Part shown: positions 53,923 to 63,338 of the stretch, in pieces | Layout: every line of letters begins with the position of its first letter | How positions within the stretch are numbered: position 1 is the stretch's first letter | NCBI RefSeq assembly: GCF_047496725.1 | Contig: NC_132984.1 | Span: forward strand, 1,995,001-2,059,000 | DNA from: Anoplolepis gracilipes | Lineage: Eukaryota; Arthropoda; Insecta; Hymenoptera; Formicidae | Direction: 5' to 3' | Length of the DNA: 64,000 nucleotides | Program-made: the position numbers and the translations under genes | Notes under the pieces: model-generated | Seen by the model: the letters and a program-made list of their open reading frames with translations, nothing else | The model's database searches: none | What the model was told of the DNA's origin: nothing

Positions 53923-55680
53923 TTATTTGTCTTCCATTTCGCCATTTTTTATACGTCATTTATTATGCTTTATTTCCGAGATAGCTGGAGATAGCGGAAT
54001 TTCAGTACCTTTTTATAAATTTTATATATGTTTCTTTATTCTTCTTGCTTTCGGAAGATTTCTATAAACGACACTGTGTACGTCGGAGGGAGAGGAGCGG
54101 GAGGAGGGGCAGGGTTATTGTTAAAATAAATCTTACTCCGTATCTCGCCCACCCTCGTCCCATCCCGGCTCTCCCTTCAGTCCTTGCGGGTTAACTCAAT
54201 TTCCCCGTTGCCGGTGTAAACCACCGGCGCTCGCCGTTGATGTAAAGTCTACTTTACGCGAAACAACGACGTTCGGCCCGCACGAGCGAGATGTACAGGC
54301 GGCGAATCCCGACCACTAATTAAGAGACGCTCCGCGCGGCTCGTTCGCGCTCGGGGAATTCGGGCTAGTCTAACTCGCCCGCCTTGAGAGACGAATGCGC
54401 TCGTTTCGCGAACGCGTACCCTTCGGGGAGTCCATTACGCCACCCCCGGCACACACATTCCTGCGCAACGTTAACAACGGACAGAGGATTCCCGTTGTCT
54501 TCCCGGGGATTGTAGAAGCTGTCAGATCTGTATGACTCAATTCTTCCATTTTTCCTCATTTAAAGGGACTGAATGCACTTGTTCGTCTGGAGACTAATTA
54601 GTCGTACTCTTGTTTGCAGACATGTTACTTGTAAAAATTTCAAATTTAAAAAGTGCTTATTTAATTTCATTTTTAATCTTTAAAAAAAAAATTCTATCGA
54701 TATTAAATTTAAGTCCACCTGCTATTCTCTCCGCAAAATATCATGTATATAAATATAATGTAAAATAAAAATCGAAATTGATAAAGCGTAAAATCCTGAA
54801 GATTCAGACACGAGGATCGAATTAATGACGATAATGACGCCTCGGAGAATCTCGGTGAGCCCCTCAAGATTCAATTATTCGAAGTAAAATAAAATTGCAA
54901 CGATACGTATCCATACGCATTGCATATCTCCGGCCCGGGGAGTAATTTCCCCCCCCCCTCCCTCCCTTCCTCCCTTAATGCCCCGATGTATGTTGTCGGG
55001 TTGTGCCATGTGGTTTCGCCGTGTTTACCGTGGCGATGTGCCATGACGGCGCATCGTCGAGAAAATTGAGTTAGGAGAGATAAAGCGAGAGAGAGAGAGA
55101 GAGAGAGAGAAAGAGTACGCTGCATCCGACGGGATGCTGAAGAGCTCTGGAAGAGCCCCGAATATTCGCGTTCGCGCACTATCTTATTCAGGATATATTC
55201 GGTAGCTTTCGATATTGAATCCGCATATCCTACTCAGCTGATTCGAGCGCGTTGACATTTTCAAGCCTTAAATCCGCTCTCGATTCGAAATCCCCAAAGT
55301 TTCGGGCGATTACTTTTATAATGGTTTTTTTTTTTTTTTTTTAATAATTATTTTTCTCTCCAATTTTAGCGTACTTTAAATGTCTTTTTTTTCTTTTTTA
55401 ATTTTAATACTTTTGAAATTATTTTAAAACATTGCGCTGTGTTGCGCTTGATTATTTTCGACTTACCGAGACACTCTGTTCTGCGCTATCCTACCATGGC
55501 TGGGTAGTGTCATGTTGCTGTCGCTCTTCGACCAAGTGACGGAGTTCTTGGCGTCGGGTAGATCGACCTTGCCCAGGTAAGCCTCGCAGAAGAGCCTCGC
55601 TGTACCTCCCAGAGGTACCAACTGCGAAGCTGGTCTGTAGGTGGGTAGAGGTTTCCCTGTGTAGACACCGGATTCTTCAT
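23805..55680 (-). CDS. IL-1 receptor/IL1RAPL-like Ig-TM-TIR receptor, 3' part (5 exons)
   Basis: Single-pass cell-surface receptor; the 5' end is missing from this annotation. Exons in transcript order: 55680-55467, 36783-36650, 35582-35418, 30835-30698, 24265-23805. All junctions are GT-AG and in phase, giving 369 residues. Residues 1-115 form one Ig domain (RLFCEAYLG, VTWSK, EDYGEYKCEVSNG), with sequons N-M-T and N-G-S. The TM helix is about 131-151. The juxtamembrane LPLALLYRDKFG leads into a TIR domain: CDALVCYHEKDSS (box 1), ARRIIVVLSP, and FWYKLRLAMP (box 3). Architecture, box 3 and the split of the Ig domain over two exons fit the IL-1R/IL1RAPL family. The TIR BB-loop region is divergent. 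Ligand and partners are unknown. The family assignment is by motif; a different invertebrate Ig-TIR receptor is possible. Confidence 0.88.
28038..28714 (+). repeat. Inverted repeat pair, copy A (MITE-like core 28089-28639)
   Basis: The core is bounded by TACACAGTAAAAAAT and its inverse ATTTTTTACTGTGTA. The same core plus about 50-75 bp of flank on both sides occurs inverted at 29661-30581. AT-rich and non-coding. Confidence 0.85.
29095..29122. repeat. (GA)n microsatellite
   Basis: Fourteen AG units within a wider purine-rich stretch. Confidence 0.95.
29661..30581 (-). repeat. Inverted repeat pair, copy B (core 29727-30538, with internal triplication)
   Basis: Reverse-complement copy of 28038-28714, with a few substitutions, enlarged by two extra tandem units of 133 bp. 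The arms are separated by about 950 bp, so the region could fold into a long hairpin. Confidence 0.85.
30058..30442. repeat. 133-bp tandem triplication inside copy B
   Basis: The landmark GTTAATGATGTTGTTAAAAG starts at 30071, 30204 and 30337, an exact 133-bp period. Units look identical by eye. Units 2 and 3 begin with a doubled 13-mer (GTTCGAAATGATT) that is single in unit 1. Confidence 0.9.
30698..30835 (-). CDS. Ig-TIR receptor: TIR domain, first part
   Basis: Reads DGKECDALVCYHEKDSSLVI, then GIVIPTLESRHRYKCTPLEL. The D-G-K-x-x-D-A-x-V-x-Y start is TIR box 1. Where most TIR domains have R-D-x-x-P-G, this one has PLELSQQNQNW across the next junction. Confidence 0.92.
31384..31426. repeat. 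(AT)n microsatellite
   Basis: About 21 AT units in the TIR-proximal intron. Confidence 0.95.
32349..32626. mobile_element. MITE-like element with 29-bp perfect terminal inverted repeats
   Basis: TAAAAACGACCAAACTAGCC (plus AAAATTTCC) at 32349-32377 is exactly inverted at 32598-32626. The 278-bp element has no ORF. The interior contains CACGACGTTTCGACCATCTG followed by GGTCCTTTTCAAATG, with a small GACC/GGTC hairpin. Superfamily unknown. Confidence 0.85.
33947..34011. ncRNA. Perfect 29-bp hairpin, possible small-RNA precursor or foldback
   Basis: Left arm 33947-33975 (begins AAAGACGGCGCAATGTC) and right arm 33983-34011 (ends GACATTGCGCCGTCTTT) are exact reverse complements around a 7-base loop (GTCTCGT). 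Pairing continues imperfectly outward. It lies in an intron of the receptor gene. No known miRNA seed recognised; a foldback from replication slippage is the alternative. Confidence 0.45.
35418..35582 (-). CDS. Ig-TIR receptor: transmembrane exon
   Basis: Reads EPQFALSLPNGSWRK, a hydrophobic helix LLLAVLVVVLLLSAGAF, then YARCWLPLALLYRDKFGRLE. The N-G-S sequon lies just outside the membrane and basic residues follow the helix. The YRDKFG segment resembles the juxtamembrane segment of IL-1R family members. Donor GTAAGT. Confidence 0.92.
35583..36649 (-). other. Intron between the Ig and TM exons
   Basis: AT-rich 1.1 kb intron; apart from a short (AT)n run near 36235-36250 nothing was recognised. 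Confidence 0.8.
36650..36783 (-). CDS. Ig-TIR receptor: Ig domain, second half
   Basis: Reads ENDQIVGSYLEIEDVTLEDY, then GEYKCEVSNGVDEEITLP, with the D-Y-G-E-Y-K-C motif holding the second Ig cysteine. It completes codon Arg71 with the previous exon and leaves one base for the next. Acceptor CTTCTACAG; donor GTTAGT. Confidence 0.92.
38556..38610. repeat. (AT)n microsatellite
   Basis: About 27 AT units in the 18.7 kb intron. Confidence 0.95.
41498..41540. repeat. (AT)n microsatellite
   Basis: About 21 AT units. Confidence 0.95.
43619..43674. repeat. (AT)n microsatellite
   Basis: About 28 AT units immediately before the 74-bp palindrome. Confidence 0.95.
43697..43770. repeat. 74-bp near-perfect palindrome (37-bp arms)
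   Basis: ATTTCTATATTTTATTCTAG and on to 43733 is mirrored by 43734-43770, ending CTAGAATAAAATATAGAAAT. There is a single G/A difference, which would be a G-U pair in RNA. It begins 22 bases after an (AT)n tract. Confidence 0.85.
43866..44205. repeat. Diverged tandem duplication, about 170 bp period
   Basis: GCAATTAATTAATGTTTA recurs at 43866 and 44038, followed in both copies by TTTGATA, CCTAAATAAATTATC, TTCAATATCTTG and AATGTCGCT. Two copies, clearly diverged. Confidence 0.8.
46940..46972. repeat. (AT)n microsatellite
   Basis: About 16 AT units followed by a short (TG)n run. Confidence 0.95.
49252..49335. repeat. (TC)n microsatellite
   Basis: About 84 bp of CT repeats with two short interruptions, at the left border of a GC-rich islet in the big intron. 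Confidence 0.97.
52387..52846 (+). mobile_element. CAGGGTGT-family non-autonomous repeat, copy 1
   Basis: Starts CAGGGTGTCTACTCAAAT and ends CAGGGAGTATACACTCTA, an imperfect inverted terminus. Shares the interior (CATACGAAGAAAAAA, GTTTCAAGTGCTA) with a second copy at 61980-62489. TAATT is present on both flanks. A CAGGG end suggests a hAT-like element (inference). No ORF. Confidence 0.7.
53880..53921. repeat. (ATT)n microsatellite
   Basis: Fourteen ATT units; causes poly-Tyr, poly-Ile and poly-Leu artefact frames. Confidence 0.97.
55467..55680 (-). CDS. Ig-TIR receptor: Ig domain, first half (most 5' exon found)
   Basis: Reads EESGVYTGKPLPTYRPASQL, then VPLGGTARLFCEAYLG and NSVTWSKSDSNMTLPS. 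It carries the first Ig cysteine, the core tryptophan and an N-M-T sequon. The acceptor AATTGCAG is followed by a partial codon, so at least one more exon precedes it. Donor GTAAGT on the minus strand ends the exon at 55467. Confidence 0.9.
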
Positions 55681-57229
55681 CTGCAATTCAAATTACATAT
55701 CTATGTTGAATATAAATTACGATACTTGTAGATTATAAATATGTATCATAAATAATTACAATATATAACTAATTTATATATAAATTGGTGCGTGCGTTAT
55801 AACTCCCTCTCAGCATAGATAAGTAAAAAGTTTTAGAGGACAGCCTGTCTTCAGCGATATTTACTGGCATTCGATGATTAATGCCCTTAATGTAGAGAAT
55901 ATAATGAATCGTACGAAAAATGTGAAAATCATTTTAATATCGCATCGCATTACCGTGGGTCTCGGCACATCGCCATGAATTACGACTGGCCCGCATTACC
56001 ATGAAATACTACCTCGCCGTTTATTGTACCACGTTTCATCCCCCGTGTTCATATTTAATGCGAAAACACTTTTCGGCACAGTGTTTTCCCATCTCGCTCC
56101 GAACAGGTGATAAAAACCATCTATTTGTCACGCGAGTATTTTCAAAATTCTCTCTAGAATCATTATAAAGTCATTCTTTCAAGACCTCTCTACAATATTA
56201 AAATCGTCAATCTTCATAATTATCAAATATAATTTATTCAAATGTATATTTATTTCTTAAATATTTTGTTAAAATAATTTATTAAAACGTTAAATTTTAT
56301 TATATGAATAATGAAGACATCGAATACTAAAATTTCGATTATTCTTTCAGAGCTGAAAAATACAAAATTGTTATTACTCACATATTTTTATATTGAAAAA
56401 ATTCCCTTATTAAATATAATAATTGATGTATAAAATAAATGATATATTAAAATATGATATTTGTTTGTAATTAAATTTCGATATATTAATTTATATTTTA
56501 ATAAACTGAAAACCCTTCTGTGATATATATATATATATATATATTGTATATATAGGCTTCACAAACATTATTATTATTTTTATTATTTTCATCAAAGGAT
56601 GATATTCGTTAAATTAATTAATTAGTTAAATTTACCAGGCGAGTTTTCAAGTACGCTGTAGAGTGCGGTATCGAAGTGCACGGAAGTGTGTAGACATCGA
56701 GGGTATCGAATGAAAGAAGCCGGCGCATAGTGGATGGTGGATGGCGAAAGGTCACAGGTCGTTGGGCCGGAACGGCGAGAGAGGAAATGGAGACGGTGCG
56801 CCGGGACGGGTAATTCAATCAGCATTGATGCACGAAAAACTCAAAATCAAACAGCCATCCTGCTAATCGAAAATGTCTGCGTGCATGTAATAAAAGTACA
56901 CGTAATGCATTTGTTATTTCGAGATTGATGGATGCGAAAAAAAAGTCAAGCAATCAACACGATATTTAAACTATCGAGTCTTTTTTTATCCGACGTTATT
57001 ATTATCCAATCAATCGATACAGTTAACATGCAATCGTAAGAACAAAACGCGTAGACATATTCGCGATAAAATCTTTCGAAGCGTGTCTTATAATATATTT
57101 GTTGAATATAGATTTTAGCTACACGAAAATGATCTCCATGATCTCTATTTTCAACGATCTATTTTCCGTCACTGCAAGTTGGACTCTGCAAAATTCAAAT
57201 TTCAATTTTGAATCTCTCAGTTTTGTTAA

Positions 57230-57851
57230 GGGGATAAATTCGGTCTAGAGACTAGATTTTTAGGCTTTTTTTGCAAATTTTTTATATATAAGGAACGGAT
57301 AAGATCAATTAAAATAAAAGTTTTTCCTATTTGTTAAGCAACTTTTTAAATATCTTTTAAAATTTTTTTTATTAAAAAATTCCAAGAATTAAGCTGCATA
57401 TAGCAGTTCTTCTAAAAAAAAAGTAGTTGCACGGTGCACACGATTGGGGCCGTTCTGCTTATCAGAAACAAAAAATTCAAAGATTCTTAGAATATATGAG
57501 TTTGGGTATCGCCCGAAGTAGGATTTTAAAAAAATATGCAAAAATAACAAAACGGCGTCACTTTGAAAATAAATCTTAATTTTTCGGCTATTTTTTTCGT
57601 CTTTAAAGGGCTGTAGAATTTCAAAAAATTAATATTTTTTGATAATTGCACCGTGCAACTACTTTTTTTTTTTAAAAGAACTACTATACGCAGCTTAATT
57701 CTTGGAATTTTTCAATAAAAAGAATTTTAAAAGATACTTAGAAAGTTGCTTAACAAATAGGAAAAACTTATTTTAATTGATCTTATCCGTTCTTTATAAA
57801 AAATTTACAAAAAAAAGCCTAAAAATCAGGCCTCTAGACCGAATTCCCCCC
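57230..57851. mobile_element. TTAA-flanked element with about 200-bp terminal inverted repeats
   Basis: Flanked by TTAA at 57226-57229 and 57852-57855. The left end GGGGATAAATTCGGTCTAGA is mirrored by TCTAGACCGAATTCCCCCC. Pairing runs inwards about 200 bp (TTCCTATTTGTTAAGCAACT; GTAGTTGCACGGTGCA against TTGCACCGTGCAACTAC). No ORF. The TTAA target is typical of piggyBac-type transposition, so a piggyBac-mobilised MITE is a reasonable guess. Confidence 0.8.
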
Positions 57852-59237
57852 TTAATTCATTTACACGTCTTTCATTTTATCTCAATATCCTCAAGAATGT
57901 ACTTTATTTTTCGCGATCATTGCAGATCATCGAAACACGTCCGAGGAAGTTTCTCATCCTCGAAACTTTGGGAAAAAAAACCTGCAGCGCATCCACCAAC
58001 TATTCGGCACAACGTTAGCATCCGGCGCGTTTCACCGCATCCGGTAATACGGCATCCGGCCGGCCGGATATTTGGGTGCAAACAAACTGCTAACTAACCC
58101 CGGGACCGTTGGAATTATGATACATAGGTTGCGCATCTACCGTCCGCCGCCATTTAAGCCCAAAGTATCAGGGGGTTTAGGGTTGGATTAGCTTGAGGTT
58201 GATATGACGATCCTGACGCGCGACCTGGAATGTATCCGGTCGTTTCTTCTGATTTAACCGACAGGGTGAGTTCTCATAAATGGGGATCTTTTTATGGCGA
58301 GATTAAAATAGGAAAATTATTTTGTTCCATTACTTATTTTAAAAATTATTTTAAAATTATCAAAGAACAAATCCTTTTCAAAATGAATTCCAAACTCATC
58401 GAACTCAGTAAATAGGAGAAGAAGATGAAGATAAGTTGGGGATCGCCCCGTGTTTTACGATGTCGTTAAACTTCATCTAGACGCGGAAAGTGAGCGAGTT
58501 AACATTTTCGTCAAAGAGCGCAAGACGAGCCTCATTAATTGGCAAGTAAAGGACGCTCGAATATGCTCGTTGAAGGCTCGCAATTAATATCGTGTAATCG
58601 TATCACGACGATGGCTTGGCTAGAACTTGAGCGTCGCTAAATTCGGGGAATTGCCGTCAAAGCGACTTCAAAGCGGCCGTCATTTTAAGCATTCGAGGAC
58701 CGAAAGCTCGCGGCGAGTTAGCTGCCGTAACGATTTAATTATAACCTCGCGTTAGATAAGTAAGGTAGAGAGCAGGTAGATAATTTCGCAAGAGGCCAGA
58801 GAGTAAGATTGCAGCCAGTTAGATCGCGGCACACGACATATTTGCAACGACGAAGATCGGGCAAGACGATTAATCTCGCTTAAGCTCTTGTAGCTTTACG
58901 AGCGCGCGTCGATATTTATTGGAAACCGGCCAATTTGTGCTCGTCTAACAGACCCCGTCGTCATTCACCTAAGCCTCTACGGTTCCATTTAGGTCATTCA
59001 GATAAAATATTGACGGAACCTAATCTATAACCGATACACGATGTCTCGAGAGAAACGCAACGATAAATTGCCGATCGTTCAACGATGAAGCAGACGAAAT
59101 TATTCGCAAATTGATTGAGTTCCAGACTTTCCACAAATTATTAAACGTTGACGATGTAAATGGATAACAAAAGCTCTTCTCTCTTAGATAAATCTTCGAA
59201 AGGATAATTCGACTTCAGAGGATTTAAAGAGGATGTA

Positions 59238-59792
59238 AGGTAACTGTCTCAGTTGTAAGTCACTCTTGCTTTTTTATTTATTTTATTAAACAATTTATTT
59301 GATTAAACATATTTATTATAATTAATTATTTAAAAAGAAACATTATCACGCCATCTACTGATAAAATATCACATTTTTAACTTAACTATAATATTGCAAC
59401 AAAATTAAAAAAAAAAAAAAATTTTAATTGGCGATGCTTTTATTTAATCTGCAGCGTATGTCAACATTAAGAAAGACTATATATTTCGTAAATGGAATAA
59501 GTTTATATTTCTCTGCAAAAAGAAGAGGTAAGTGTTGTTTCGTATTGCAATTGGAACAAGAAGATTTACAAGTGACTTACAACTGGGTCGTCAATAGACG
59601 GTTATTAAAATTTAAATAATTATTTTACGTCCAAATAAAAATCTTTTTATTTTAATTAAATATAATAAGCTAAAAGTTGAGAGAATTATTGTGTAAAATA
59701 TATATTCGACTTATTATACTCTTTTTTTAAACAAAAAAAAAAAAAAATCGTAATCAATAACTTTAAATGACTTATAACTGGGATAGCTACCT
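59238..59792. mobile_element. Probable TA-flanked element with TIRs of about 30 bp
   Basis: AGGTAACTGTCTCAGTTGTA (AGTCA) at the left is inverted at the right as TGACTTATAACTGGGATAGC (TACCT). TA is on both sides. A further partial inverted copy (GTGACTTACAACTGGG) lies inside near 59571. Imperfect TIRs, no ORF. Confidence 0.6.
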
Positions 59793-61979
59793 TATACATC
59801 TCGAGAAAGAAAGAATGCGTCTTTTTTTGTTTATCTCGAGATGTGTACATCCCCTTTAAAAATTAAACAGCCGCGAGGAAGGAAAATCTCAAAGACCACA
59901 GACGTGTTCTTCGGCCAATCGGGAATCGATTTTTCCCTTAACGAATATTTGATTGAAGACTGGCGTAGACTGTTGCTAACACACTGCATCAAATTTTCAT
60001 ACAATTTCGACGGCATTATTACGAACGCTGTTACAAGATATCGGAAATTAATGCACGATTTCAAGCAAATGAAATCACAGGCAAGCCCTTTGATATTCAA
60101 TATACAAACCGGGTCTTATTGCATCATCCTTCATCGCCGTAATATATTTAGCTTAACGAAAATGCGCGTCGATATTTAAAGATCAAATAACATTTACCGA
60201 TTTTTTTCTACCCCTCCCCCTCCCCCCCCAGCTGAGAGCGCTTCGGATCTTTAAAAGCTCGCTTTGAAACGTTTTGCCTTTCGATTTATGACATTCCTGC
60301 CTCGCAAGACGTTAGGATATCGTCGCCGTTACGTGATCCTGTTAAAATCCCGGATCCTTTAAAGTAACTTCGACTCGACGACGAACGAGAGGGAGCGCGA
60401 AATTAACGCAGGGCGAATCGCGTTCTGCACGAAGAAACGACGTAACGATGCACGTAACTGCGGACCGATAATCGAATGCAGCTGGCTTGATTAAATCACT
60501 CTCTTCGCGTCTCCCTACACGTCATACCAAGTGAAATCTCTCTCTCCCTCCTTCCTTCTCCCATTAGTTATGTCACGTTCGCTGTTTCTTCTCTACGCTT
60601 ACGTAAGCAACATGCATGTTCCGGAAGTACTCTATCCCGCTATTCTTTCATCTCCGAATGGATATCGAATGGGAAATGATATTGAAAAGAATGAATCAAA
60701 ATTATGAAAAACTTGAGAAGATTAATAACGCAATGAAAAGCAAAAATTTTAATCGTATTGCCATCCACTCTTAATGATGAAAAATAAAATACCGAGAGAT
60801 TAAAAATAGACTACGTATATAAAATTAAAAAATAATTTGAATACAAAATAAAAGCTGCGATTTGACGAGAAGGTGTATTGCAGCTTACATTAGTAACATA
60901 TTACAAAATTGGATATATATTAATATAAAATTTAGAAGAAAAAAAACTAGAAATAATTTCACTTTGATTTTTCATAAAATTTAAGAAAAATTTTCACAAA
61001 ATTGTCAACAACCCAGTTTGCTGCAAATAATAAAAAAAAAAAATTAATGTTTTTCCGACATTTAAGCTATAGAAATGATGCAAAAAAAAGTATACAACTA
61101 AAGAGAAAAAAATCGAGGAACAAGTTACACGGCTAACAGATTTTTTTTTATTTTTTTTTTTTTTTTTTCCCCACGACTCTAAATATCAGTCCAATTTGTC
61201 AACTGTCACAGAGACAGTTAAATGCTGTTTGAAGTGGCATGGCAGAAATCACGTTACAGTTCTCTGGCCCAGTTCTGACACCAGAGAGTATAGTTACCAA
61301 TAGTAGTAGTGGATTACGGGAAAAGTGTTACCGCAGAAAGAGTTGTGGCGAGTCAAAAAGCACTCTCTCCCGAGGACCCTGTCCTATCTATCTCCGGATA
61401 TGTCTATTGCATACAATGTCCGGTTGGGATCTCGCGGTTGGCCGGGACAGGGCTCGTAATTTAGCGTGAAATACGTTTTCCAGAGAGCTGCCGGCTGCAC
61501 CGCGGTCGCGTCATCCCCCGCGCGCAGCATCCCGGACCAAGTCCCGGAGAGATCCCGCCGTTCTTGGGCGTTCTCTCAACTCGGCGATATGCGTGGCACG
61601 TTCCATAATCTGCGGCGAGATAATACGGAGAGACTGGCTATCAAAGACGGACGGCTTCTCTCTCCTCTCGACGTCGCTGGATTATGGCATCCGGTGGATC
61701 CAAGCGGAAAATTTAGAGAGTACACCGGGACGGCACTAAAGTAGAAGTGACCCAATTCCCCGCGTTGATTAAAATAGACCTTCACTTTGCCGTGGTTAAG
61801 ACTAAATTTGTAATAAAGACAAAGGCAAAAGTGTGTATGTTAACAGAGAGGAAACGTGTCGAAGAAATTATATAAAGCTCTTGAAATTTTCGCAAAAATA
61901 TTCTGATTGTAAAAAAAAGTATAATCAATTCAATTGTATAACATATTAGAAAAAAAAAAAAACACATACAAAGACGTTT

Positions 61980-62489
61980 CAGGGTGTCTGTTCAAATTTT
62001 GTGAAAACATTCTCTGATAATTTCCTGATCTTCCAGATATTTTCAAGAGTTTTTATGCAATTTCATAAAATAAATTGTTTTATTGTACACGCATTATTTC
62101 TAATGCTTTTTAATCATACGAAGAAAAAACATAAAGCCACTTACGTTTCAAGTGCTATAAATTTATAAAAATGTGCTGAAAAAAAATGGAACAGTCAAGA
62201 TAAAAATTTTTAACTTTCGTAACATTTTTATTTTTTATCACTAAAAATTAGAATAAGTAATATTTACTGCATATTCAATATTTTGTTAAACACTAAATCT
62301 ATAAACAAAGACAGATGTATATTTATAATTATGACATGAGAGCAAAATTGTCAGGGATAATTTTTTTTTTTTTTTAATTTCCCCAGTCCCAATACAATTT
62401 CATGAGAATTCCCTGATTTTTCCAGGTACAAAAAAAAAATTCCCTGAGAATTCAGGTTTTCCATGTTTCTTCAGGGAGTATACATCCTG
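61980..62489 (+). mobile_element. CAGGGTGT-family non-autonomous repeat, copy 2
   Basis: Direct-orientation relative of 52387-52846: starts CAGGGTGTCTGTTCAAAT, ends CAGGGAGTATACATCCTG. Shares CATACGAAGAAAAAACATA, CACTTACGTTTCAAGTGCTA and a short TTCCCTGA-rich end. Confidence 0.7.
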
Positions 62490-63264
62490 CATTTACATTG
62501 TTTTTGATACCAGATTTCTTTGTAAAAAATTAAGGATAAAAATAAAATTGGGCAAAAAAAATTCTCATCAAATTTAATAGCGGAAACAAAAATCAAGTTT
62601 GAATAAAAGTATCATCCCCTCGGATATTTTATGGAACAAAATTTTCTGAAAACTCGTTAAAAACTCGTAGAATACATATAGAGTCGCAATTACTTTCGTG
62701 TCATCAATGTATCCAGTCTGTCGCTCACAGAATTTCGTCTACGTACCAAACTACCGATCGCGAAGTCATATCGTATATACTTGCGAGCTTAATATCGAAG
62801 CGATGCGATCGATGTGGACAGTTTCGTTCGTCGAGCGCGGCGCAACTTATTGATCAGAACAACATTGTATCCGCCTGGCAACATGAACGGACAAAGCCCC
62901 TCTCATACGTCATGATGCATGTGAGAGAGTGTCACGTGCCGACGAATTCGCCGATACACTTATTGCAAAGCACATGGTACTCCCCCCCCCCTCGACTCGC
63001 GAGAGCGAGAGTGTGTAACCGCGAACGAAAAAGAAAAAAAAAAAAAAAAAAAGAAAAAGAAAAAAAAATAGAACCGCCTGCACACGAAACGTCCGTCGTC
63101 TTTGCTATACTTCGTTGCAATTTCTACGTTAAAATACTGGAAAATACGATACGTATTTTCCTCGACGGACGTCGAGTCGACTTTTCCTCCGCGGGAATTT
63201 AACAGGTGCTTCAGTTTCCTTACTCTAAGAAAATGTAATTTTATTTTCTTAGTATTCCCCAGAA

Positions 63265-63270
<6 letters not shown>

Positions 63271-63334
<64 letters not shown>
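63271..63334. repeat. (TC)n microsatellite
   Basis: About 64 bp of CT repeats. Confidence 0.97.

Positions 63335-63338
<4 letters not shown>

Larger units (their letters stand above)
36784..55466 (-). other. 18.7 kb intron splitting the Ig domain
   Basis: Contains long (AT)n, (GA/TC)n and (ATT)n microsatellites, a 74-bp palindrome (43697-43770), a 170-bp tandem duplication, one CAGGGTGT-family repeat (52387-52846) and several GC-rich islets (about 48.3-48.7, 49.4-50.6, 51.7-52.3 and 54.1-55.3 kb) that may be regulatory. Open frames in the islets show no protein family. Confidence 0.8.

Noticed and set aside
59831..60179. Overlapping 89- and 112-codon frames on opposite strands
   Set aside because: Neither shows Ig cysteine/tryptophan spacing or any family motif.
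61239..61744. Two consecutive plus-strand frames in a GC-rich islet
   Set aside because: No Ig, signal-peptide or other motif, and on the opposite strand to the receptor gene.
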